54,046 nt of DNA, from NCBI GenBank assembly GCA_902791945.1, contig CADAXR010000006.1:1-54046 (forward strand), read 5' to 3'. The DNA comes from an uncultured Bacteroidia bacterium (GTDB lineage: Bacteria; Bacteroidota; Bacteroidia; Bacteroidales; UBA932). The position numbers and the translations under genes were made by a program. Shown piece after piece: positions 43,353 to 49,588 of the stretch. The notes under the pieces were generated by a model. The model did no database searches, was not told where the DNA came from, and saw nothing but the letters and a program-made list of their open reading frames with translations. Position 1 is the first letter of the stretch. Each line of letters opens with the position of its first letter.

Positions 43353-44717
43353 ATGAAACGTATTCTTTCACTTCTTTTTCTCGCGTCTGTCGTCGTCTGC
43401 CCCGCATTCGGACAGCAGAAACTCTCCGATAAGGAGCTCGCCAGCGTCATCTGGGCTATGGGCCAGATGTATCCCGACGGATTCACCGTGAGCCTCGATT
43501 CTCTGCGTCAGCCGGCAAAGGGCCTTGCGGTCTCCTACAAGGAGACGCAGAATATGTTCGACAAGAAGAACATCCCGGCGGTCATCAAGCACGCCCGCGC
43601 CCATGAGAACATGGTCGGCGGATGGTACGACCCCGAGGAGGGCAAGTACTATTTCGACAGCTCCAGGATATTCCCCGAGGACAGCCTCGCCGCCGCCCTG
43701 GCGTTCGCGAGGGCCAATCACCAGCACACCGTCTATGACTTCGACAAAGGGATAAATATCCGCAGCAACTACGAGCAGAAGGACATCCGCATCATCCTCG
43801 ACTGCGACATGGGCTCGTCGACCGACGACATGTTCGCCCTCATGATGCTGCACCGCTACATGGATATGGGCCGCTGCAATCTCATCGGCGTAGTCGTGGA
43901 CCGTATGGGCCGCGCCAATGCCGACATCGTGGACGTCCTCAACAATTTCTACGGACACCCGGACGTCCCCATCGGTCTCGAGACCGACGGCCAGAAGGAC
44001 ACCCACGTCTGGATCACTTACCACAACCTGCCGTATGCCCGTAACACCGATGGCGTACCTATGTTCAAGCGCAGCGTCGGGGATAACGGGACCTACATGG
44101 AAGGCTACAAGCTCTACCGCAAGCTTCTCGCGTCCCAGCCGGACCGCAGCGTGACTATCGCCTCCATCGGCTTCGTCACGACTCTCGCCCGCCTGCTCCA
44201 GTCAGGCCCCGACGAGTATTCTCCGCTCAACGGAGTCGAGCTTGTCAGAAAGAAAGTCAAGGACATCTATGCTATGGGCGGCGTCTTCGGAAAGGCCGTC
44301 GAGCCCGACTACAACTTCCTCCAGGCCATAGATTTCTCGCTCAAGTTCTTCGAACTGCTGCCTAAAGAGGTGGACGTCGTCTTCTCGCCCGGCGAGGTAG
44401 GCGACCCTCTGGACTACCGTCCCGAGCTCGTGATCTCCGACATGAGCTGGACGGACCTCCACCCGATCAAGTGGACCTACCAGTTCCTCAACTGCGACAC
44501 CGGCCAGAAGATGTGGGATCCCCAGGCGGTCATCAACGCAGTCGAGGGAGACGACTTCTACAAGCTCTCCGAGCGCGGCTTCGTCACTCTCACCCCCGCC
44601 GGCGAGACCCTCTTCACCCCCGATCCCAAGGGCAACTGCCGCTATCAGTTCCCCGGCGACCGTACCTGGTGCGACACCGTCCTCAAGTACATCCGCCTGA
44701 TGGCAATCCAGCACTGA
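43353..44717 (+). CDS. Inosine/uridine-preferring nucleoside hydrolase-like protein, secreted
   Basis: About 454 residues from MKRILSLLFLASVVVCPAFG (signal peptide, periplasmic); the frame extends 10 codons upstream without a signal-like start. Residues 20-140 are an N-terminal extension unknown to me. The nucleoside hydrolase domain starts near 146 with ILDCDMGSSTDDMFALMML: Asp-150, Asp-152, Asp-158 and Asp-159 form the Ca-binding motif in the spaced DxDxGxxxDD form. Later VVVDRMGRANADIVDVLNNF and ASIGFVTTLARLLQS fit the fold. Substrate is probably a ribonucleoside or a similar N-glycoside. It follows the phosphatase gene by 67 bases and precedes a terminator, so it closes the right PUL. Confidence 0.85.
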   Translation: MKRILSLLFLASVVVCPAFGQQKLSDKELASVIWAMGQMYPDGFTVSLDSLRQPAKGLAVSYKETQNMFDKKNIPAVIKHARAHENMVGGWYDPEEGKYYFDSSRIFPEDSLAAALAFARANHQHTVYDFDKGINIRSNYEQKDIRIILDCDMGSSTDDMFALMMLHRYMDMGRCNLIGVVVDRMGRANADIVDVLNNFYGHPDVPIGLETDGQKDTHVWITYHNLPYARNTDGVPMFKRSVGDNGTYMEGYKLYRKLLASQPDRSVTIASIGFVTTLARLLQSGPDEYSPLNGVELVRKKVKDIYAMGGVFGKAVEPDYNFLQAIDFSLKFFELLPKEVDVVFSPGEVGDPLDYRPELVISDMSWTDLHPIKWTYQFLNCDTGQKMWDPQAVINAVEGDDFYKLSERGFVTLTPAGETLFTPDPKGNCRYQFPGDRTWCDTVLKYIRLMAIQH

Positions 44718-44738
44718 GCAGCGCTTGCATCCCATTTC

Positions 44739-44772
44739 AGCCCGGCAGGTTTTGAATACCGCCGGGCTTTTT
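44739..44772 (+). terminator. Rho-independent terminator closing the right PUL
   Basis: AGCCCGGC (44739-44746) pairs with GCCGGGCT (44761-44768), extended by GGT/ACC inside, followed by a T-run. It lies 22 bases after the nucleoside hydrolase stop. Confidence 0.85.
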
Positions 44773-44779
44773 CGTTACT

Positions 44780-44851
44780 ATGGACAAGAATCTGTATTCT
44801 GTTTACGATCAGTTCTTCGTCTTGTGGCTCAGGTATAAGGGACTGATTTGA
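44780..44851 (+). pseudogene. Possible remnant of an AAA+ ATPase-like gene (C-terminal scrap)
   Basis: A 23-codon frame translating to a peptide with YSVYDQFFVLWLRYKGL. This resembles the YxVYDxFFxxWL segment near the C-terminus of the archaeal-type AAA+ ATPases common in Bacteroidota. There is no room for the rest of the protein, so it would be a deletion remnant. Recognition is from memory on a short stretch and is uncertain. Confidence 0.3.
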
Positions 44852-44952
44852 CGACCATCATCCCCTGCGGCGCCTCGGCGACCTTCCACCACCCCGACGG
44901 CAGGACCCAAAACCTGCCCTCAGGCACTCACGAGTTGTCCATTAATTTGTAA
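44839..44952 (+). pseudogene. Probable C-terminal remnant of an alpha-L-rhamnosidase-type gene
   Basis: An open frame of 37 codons to a TAA at 44950, with no start codon; its translation contains IIPCGASATFHHPDGRT and then LPSGTHEL. This looks like the terminal beta-strand pair of bacterial alpha-L-rhamnosidases (pattern VPxxxxAxVxxPDG, then GSGxYxF). The upstream part is missing, replaced by the terminator and the ATPase-like scrap. A promoter starts inside its last codons. It suggests the island 44.77-45.86 kb formed by deletions or replacement. Confidence 0.4.
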
Positions 44953-44976
44953 AATAGAAAAAAGTCTTTACCTTTG
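44946..44976 (+). promoter_or_regulatory. Promoter of a short, apparently noncoding transcript
   Basis: TTTG (44946-44949), 19 bases, then TACCTTTG (44969-44976): a full match to the Bacteroidota promoter consensus. Predicted start near 44983. No gene follows on the plus strand before the terminator at 45090-45121. Confidence 0.8.
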
Positions 44977-44982
44977 CAGTGA

Positions 44983-45122
44983 GACGATTAAATCGTGACA
45001 CGGATGGACAAGGGATAGTGCAAAAGTCCCCGCCGGCTTAATCCTCGCTTTTTGAAGTAATTCCGTCCACGTAGTCTTGGGGCGAATCTAGCAGGAGGTC
45101 GATTGGGCCTCCTGCTTTGTTT
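44983..45122 (+). ncRNA. Candidate small RNA, about 140 bases, convergent with the XRE gene
   Basis: The unit is bounded by a consensus promoter and an intrinsic terminator. It contains no credible open reading frame. It starts with the palindrome ACGATTAAATCGT (44983-44995), can form an internal GGGA/TCCC hairpin around 45013-45033, and has partial ACGGA/TCCGT pairing between about 45001 and 45067. Its last 35 bases overlap the 3' end of the XRE-type gene on the other strand, so it is also a partial antisense RNA to that mRNA. I do not recognise it as tmRNA, 4.5S, 6S or RNase P RNA. Family unknown; expression is not shown by sequence alone. Confidence 0.55.
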
Positions 45123-45798
45123 TACCAGCGTCTATGGCTGTAATACAGTATTGAACTTTCGACATATCACTGCGCTTGACCCCGACAAGCATTTTGACCA
45201 GACCAATGCCCGGGCAATGGTAGGACATCTTTATCATACTTTCAAAACCACGTTGGTTGTTTTTTTTAGGGTTTGCAGGTAACTTCTCTATAAAAACTGC
45301 ATTTGTCAAAATTGCATCCAATTGAAGAACGGCAAGTGTGGATAAATAAGTCAGAGAAGCGTGACCTGCCGTTTCTTTTACGGAGATAAATCTTATGTTA
45401 ATATCGTCTTTAAGGCTTAAATTATACTTCTTGGATTCAGGATTGAGTTGTTTCCAATTATGATAAAAAGACATTATTATCTGTTGACGACGCCTCCTGT
45501 CCTCTACTGTATCTCCTGTAGGGATATCATCTTCGCGAATGACAATTTCTTTATTGTCTTTTTCATCGACAGCGATAGGGGGGTCGCTTAAATCAGGCTC
45601 TTCAATATAACCGACAAGCAAAACGAAAGGCACTCCAAGTACTTCTGATGCTTTATGGATGGTTTCCAGGTTTTTCGTCTTGAACAGTGCTTTTACATTT
45701 TGTTTCCGGATACCCATTCTTCTGGCAAACTCGCTCTTGCTCATTCCTATTCGCGCCAGCAACGCTTCTCCCTTCGCTTCGAAATAAATTTGATTCAT
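45088..45798 (-). CDS. XRE-family helix-turn-helix regulator with conserved unknown C-terminal domain
   Basis: 236 residues. An N-terminal helix-turn-helix (about 10-60, MSKSEFARRMGIRKQNVKAL) is followed by an acidic linker (65-100) and a C-terminal domain (about 105-230) with HASLTYLSTLAVLQLDAIL and KVQYCITAID. I have seen this two-part layout in other Bacteroidales regulators but know no function. Base composition is clearly more AT-rich than the neighbours, suggesting recent arrival. Its promoter (45814-45845) starts exactly where the GH92 pseudogene loses family similarity, and its 3' end overlaps the terminator of the convergent small RNA unit. It may be part of a small mobile or selfish unit with that RNA (inference). 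Confidence 0.75.
   Translation of the reverse strand: MNQIYFEAKGEALLARIGMSKSEFARRMGIRKQNVKALFKTKNLETIHKASEVLGVPFVLLVGYIEEPDLSDPPIAVDEKDNKEIVIREDDIPTGDTVEDRRRRQQIIMSFYHNWKQLNPESKKYNLSLKDDINIRFISVKETAGHASLTYLSTLAVLQLDAILTNAVFIEKLPANPKKNNQRGFESMIKMSYHCPGIGLVKMLVGVKRSDMSKVQYCITAIDAGKTKQEAQSTSC
45090..45121 (+). terminator. Terminator of the small RNA unit, inside the 3' end of the XRE gene
   Basis: AGCAGGAGG (45090-45098) pairs with CCTCCTGCT (45108-45116), loop of 9, followed by TTGTTTT on the plus strand. The minus strand has no T-run, so it acts on plus-strand transcription. The stem is within the last codons of the XRE gene. Confidence 0.8.
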
Positions 45799-45813
45799 AA
45801 TTTATTATTTTTA

Positions 45814-45845
45814 CAAAGGTAATATTTAAAAATTACTTTTGCAAA
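45814..45845 (-). promoter_or_regulatory. Promoter of the XRE-type regulator
   Basis: On the minus strand TTTG (45845-45842), 20 bases, then TACCTTTG (45821-45814): full consensus. Start near 45807, very close to the ATG at 45798. The -7 box is identical to that of the convergent small RNA promoter. Confidence 0.8.
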
Positions 45846-47387
45846 AATACAGCTATGTTGCCTTCAAATATCCTCCCCTGCTTCCCGGCGTGGGAGTAGC
45901 GGTACGGTTCGAAGGGCTCCCTCCAGTTGCCCTTTGAGTCTTTTCCGGCGGAAAAATCCGGTGGAGGGGTCGAAGAGGTTGCGGTAATTGCGGGAACGGG
46001 CCTCGAAAAAGACGCAGTCCTCGTCTTTGCCGAGGGCTTTTGCGAGCTGAGCGGCGCACCAGTCGTCGTAGGACGTCTCAAGGGTGCGGGAGACAGATTC
46101 TTCCTTTACCAGATCGAAAGGATAGTAGCCGTATTTGTCGTAAATCTCCCAGTCGGACTTCTCGTGGGAGGTCGTCAGCGACGCTTTGACGGCGGCCCAG
46201 GCGCGCTCCTTGTCAATCCCGGGCAGCCCCCTCAGGCACGCGTCCACTACCGTTGGGACCGCATGGTTCCCGATCATGCAGTAATTGTCCTTGCCGCAGA
46301 GGTCCCAGACGGGGAGGTGTCCCCGCTCTTCGGCTTCCGCGAGCATGCTGTTTACGATGTCGGCTTCGAGGGAAGGCGTAAGGAGAGTCCTCAGCAGGTC
46401 CGCCGCACGGAATGTGTCCCACTGCGAGAACGTCGAATAGCGGACCGGGGCGCCGAGATCGCTGATGACGTTCGGCTGGAAGTACATGTGGTACATCGAG
46501 GTGTAGAAAGCGGTCATGATATTCTCCGGCGCTTCTATCGGGAGCAGCGCGAAGATGTCTTCCCAGCTGCGCTCCGCGGCCTTCCTAACTTTCTTGAAAT
46601 TCCACCCGGGGACTTCCGCCATGTTGGCACGGGCCCCTTCGGCGCCTGTGTAGGAAAGAGAAATCTTAACCTTGAGAGGCTTTCCGCCTTTGCCGAAATC
46701 GAGGACGCAGGCCGGGGCCTTGTAGTCCGGGTGTAGCACGACGGAGTCGCAGGCTCTGAATGGCTGGTCGAAAGAGATTTCGTACCAAATGTCGTATTCG
46801 ACCCAGCTCTTTGCAAGGATATGCCCCCGCAGGGTCCTGCTGTCCGGCGTCTCGCCTTCCCATGCTTTGATGCCCTTGGACAGATTGGCCTTCGGGTCGT
46901 TACTGCGAAGCTGAATGTATTGGGGATTGACAAAAAGGTGACGCTCCTTTCCCGAATAGCTTATCTCGTAGCAGGCGACGCGCTGCGAGCAAGTGATGTC
47001 GACCCTGGCGCCGTTGTCCGGAAGGGACACGGCGTAATGGCCCGGAGAGGCCTCCTCGGCCTCCTTCCGGCTGGCGTAACCCTCCCCGTGAGCCTCGGAG
47101 AACGGCATTATGAGCACGTTGCAGAGCGACGGGACGCCTGTGCCGCTGAGCCGGTTCTGGGCGAAGCCCACGAGAATAGAGTCGGACCAGTTGTAGCCGC
47201 TGCAATATTTCCATAAGTAGTTGCCGCTCTGGGGACCGGGCTGCACCATCCCGAGGGGACAGGCGGCCGAAGGCGCTGTGTGTCCCGTGTAATCGGTGCC
47301 GATGAAGGGGTCAACCCACTTGCCCAAAGGGCTGGCGCAGGCTGCGCAAAGTCCTGCGAAAAGGAGAATTGAAAGCGTCTTTTTCAT
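45833..47387 (-). pseudogene. GH92 alpha-mannosidase pseudogene: frameshifted and 3'-truncated
   Basis: The 5' part is a good GH92: signal LLFAGLCAAC, DPFIGTDYTGHTAPSAACPL, GFAQNRLSGTG, FSQWDTFRAAD and DNYCMIGNHA. In the main frame it reads to FDPSTGFFRRKRL and then nonsense, stopping at 45864. In the next frame the family sequence resumes (GKDSKGNWREPFEPYRYSHA), so one extra base sits in the CGCCGG at about 45950. The resumed frame stays GH92-like to EGN (about 45857) and then ends at 45833. The last third, including the GNEDVGQMSAWY-type segment, is missing. The AT-rich XRE gene begins right there. Typical GH92 length is about 700 residues; here about 518 remain. The N-terminal half could still be translated, but activity is unlikely. 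Confidence 0.8.
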
Positions 47388-47476
47388 ATGGCAAAAATAG
47401 TAAAAATGTGGATTTTGGACAATGTGGCCGCCCTCCTTGAAATCGGGCAGGCGGACTATTATAACGCGGATTCCTA

Positions 47477-47507
47477 TTTGAAAAACCGGTTTTTTTTCAT
47501 ATATTTG
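47477..47507 (+). promoter_or_regulatory. Promoter of the tandem fimbrillin-like lipoprotein operon
   Basis: TTTG (47477-47480), 19 bases, TATATTTG (47500-47507): full consensus. Predicted start near 47514, 20 bases before the ATG at 47534, which favours translation beginning with the short peptide segment rather than only at the lipoprotein ATG (47627). Confidence 0.82.
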
Positions 47508-47533
47508 CCCAATTTTTTGCGCGTTAAGAAATT

Positions 47534-47626
47534 ATGTCAGTTACTTACAATCGTCCGAAAATACTCCAAGAGGTTGGCGTTCAGGTAGAAAGCGCTTTCC
47601 TTCTTGGCTCAATAGGAGGAATGTGT
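47534..47626 (+). CDS. Short Y-x-x-P peptide segment fused in frame to the following lipoprotein
   Basis: 31 codons starting MSVTYNRPKILQEVGVQV, then SAFLLGSIGG, running without a stop into the lipoprotein ORF at 47627. The segment has the Y-x-x-P, E-V and E-x-x-x-L features of the two free peptides at 3631-3768 and 37258-37392. At the end the DNA reads AATAGGAGGA, the same stop-plus-ribosome-site sequence as in the free version, but the TAG is out of frame by one base. So either one base was gained or lost, fusing two genes, or translation restarts at 47627. The strong ribosome site before 47627 makes reinitiation possible. A hydrophilic stretch before a lipoprotein signal would otherwise disturb export. 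Confidence 0.55.
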
Positions 47627-49576
47627 ATGAAGTTTAAAAGTATCGTAATGGTTGCGCTTCTCGCAGCCCTCACCATCCTCTCAGCGGGGTGCAAAAAGCA
47701 CACATTCCGCGCAATGGGCCCCATCCGTTTTTCAGTCTCGTCCGTAGCTTCGGAGACAAAATCGGCGTATAGCGGTGATGTCATCGGGGAACAGAAACCT
47801 ATCGAGCGTATCGACTGGATTCCGGGCGATGAGCTCGCCATTTTTATGGCTTGGGGCGTGTCCGATATCGATGGCTATGTCATTCGTGATTATTCGGTCG
47901 GAAGCGTTTCAACTGACGGGGCCATAAGCAAGGCAACTGTGAACCCCGTTGCTGAGGCGCTTGAATGGCAGGAGGGCGATGATTTGATGTACACTTTCGG
48001 CGCTTTATACCCTTCACCTTCCGTGTCGGAATTCGTTGAGGGGAAATGGGAGAATGAGATTGACCTTTACAATCTGACCCTGACCTACCCGGCCGTACAG
48101 GAACTCACGCCTAAGGGAGCGACTGGAGCGGATGCGCTGACGCTTCTGCCGGACATGAAGTATGCATATATGTTTGCATTCCCTATAGGGGAGCAGCCGG
48201 CCTCCCAGGAAGTGAAGCTGAGTTTAAGTCCTATGTTCAACGCCTATGAGATTTCCATCAGCGCCGGTGATAACGACGAGGTGAACCTGACGCAGTTCCG
48301 TCTGGTCTCCAACAGGGATGATCAACCCCTTGCTTGTGTCAGGAATCTTTATACGGACGACAGCCACGGTGAGTCGACTTCCATCACTGTTGACCTGACT
48401 GGCATCAAACTAGTCCGGGGCGGCGACCCGCTGGTGCTGACAGTATTTTCGTATGCGGATGCCTTTGGGGAAATCTCCCTCGAATTCACCGGCAACGAAA
48501 TCGGTACCAGGAAGCTGGACATGAAGAAGGACGGAGAATGGATCATCTTCGGGGCTGCGAAAAAGCATAAGATTACGGGTCTTTACTTCCCTAAGCTGGA
48601 CGAGGGCGGCGCAAGCGGACAGGGCATCAATTGGAACGGTGCCGACGGCGAGGACCTCAACTGGAACGGCGCCGAAGGCGAGGACATCAACTGGGGCGGC
48701 AACAAGCCCTACGTCCTCCCCGGCAAGTTCTCGGTCTCCGAGACCAAGCAGGTTCAGTTCTCCCGTGGCAACCTTGTTTACAAGGCCGGCGAGTGGGATT
48801 TCCACAAGCAGCAGTACGACAGGTGCTTCAAGGAGAGCGGTACCATCGAGTTTTCCGAAACTGCAACGTTCGATCTCTTCAGTTGGGCCACTGCTGGCAT
48901 TGCCGCCGCTGACAATACAATGGTCAACTACCAGCCTTGGTCATTCAATGACAGTAAGATTTCCGGGCAGGAAGACACCAATGCCTACGGTTTCGGTCCC
49001 TCAATTGGGAATGTCCCTCCGCACACGTCTTGGGACAGATATTCCGAATACTGCGACTGGGGCAACAATTATACCTTGTCCAGTAAACTTGGTCAAGGCT
49101 GGTACACGCTTTCCGGTGAAGAGTGGAAATATCTCTTCCAGACAAGGGAGGCATCTACTCTCAACGGACGGGAAAATGCCCGTTACATGAATGCCACGGT
49201 CTACAATCTTCCCGGAATTATCCTCTTCTCCGACGATTTTGCGACCCGGTTTGCAGGGGATCAAGGAATATTTACCGCAGAGGATATAAACAGGGACGCC
49301 GATTTTTCCGGGACCGTCCTCTCACTCGGTGAATGGAGGGCCGCCGAATCTGCCGGCGCCGTATTCCTGACTCACGCCGGATTACGGCGTGATAATTATG
49401 TTTCTATAGAATCGCCTGCCGGAGGGATGTTCGGTCTTTACTGGACAAGTACTGCCAATGACGCGGAAAACGCGATGGTGGTCGGAAGTGTGGGGCCCGG
49501 AATATTTACCGGGGAAGGATGGGGGGTTGCACGTTACGTCGGCCTTGCCGTCCGTCTTGTTAAACTGGCTGAATAG
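47627..49576 (+). CDS. Fimbrillin-like lipoprotein with C-terminal FISUMP-like domain
   Basis: About 649 residues from the ATG at 47627 (MKFKSIVMVALLAALTILSAGC); GGAGGA lies seven bases upstream. N-terminal fimbrillin-like domain (about 25-325, WIPGDELAIFMAWG). Then comes a short tandem repeat (48626-48703; INWNGADGED, LNWNGAEGED, INWGGN). The C-terminal domain (about 355-649) has FSVSETKQVQFSRGNLVYKA, FDLFSWATAG, GWYTLSGEEWKYLFQTRE and WTSTANDAENAM with final VRLVKL, the layout of the Bacteroidota/Fibrobacter FISUMP-type paralogous domain. Probably surface-exposed, binding role unknown. The next gene starts 12 bases on, with the stop inside TAGGAGG. Confidence 0.72.
   Translation: MKFKSIVMVALLAALTILSAGCKKHTFRAMGPIRFSVSSVASETKSAYSGDVIGEQKPIERIDWIPGDELAIFMAWGVSDIDGYVIRDYSVGSVSTDGAISKATVNPVAEALEWQEGDDLMYTFGALYPSPSVSEFVEGKWENEIDLYNLTLTYPAVQELTPKGATGADALTLLPDMKYAYMFAFPIGEQPASQEVKLSLSPMFNAYEISISAGDNDEVNLTQFRLVSNRDDQPLACVRNLYTDDSHGESTSITVDLTGIKLVRGGDPLVLTVFSYADAFGEISLEFTGNEIGTRKLDMKKDGEWIIFGAAKKHKITGLYFPKLDEGGASGQGINWNGADGEDLNWNGAEGEDINWGGNKPYVLPGKFSVSETKQVQFSRGNLVYKAGEWDFHKQQYDRCFKESGTIEFSETATFDLFSWATAGIAAADNTMVNYQPWSFNDSKISGQEDTNAYGFGPSIGNVPPHTSWDRYSEYCDWGNNYTLSSKLGQGWYTLSGEEWKYLFQTREASTLNGRENARYMNATVYNLPGIILFSDDFATRFAGDQGIFTAEDINRDADFSGTVLSLGEWRAAESAGAVFLTHAGLRRDNYVSIESPAGGMFGLYWTSTANDAENAMVVGSVGPGIFTGEGWGVARYVGLAVRLVKLAE
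48626..48703 (+). repeat. Tandem 30-base repeat (2.6 copies) at a domain junction
   Basis: Two full 30-base units (48626-48655, 48656-48685) and an 18-base partial (48686-48703) encode the 10-residue unit [IL]NWNGA[DE]GED. They join the fimbrillin-like domain to the FISUMP-like domain, in frame, so copy number can change without breaking the protein. Confidence 0.8.
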
Positions 49577-49588
49577 GAGGATTTGACG

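Noticed and set aside
47392-47423. Promoter-like boxes on the minus strand ahead of the GH92 pseudogene
   Set aside because: TATTTTTG with ATTG 20 bases upstream fits loosely, but the predicted start would fall on the ATG itself; kept out of the feature list.
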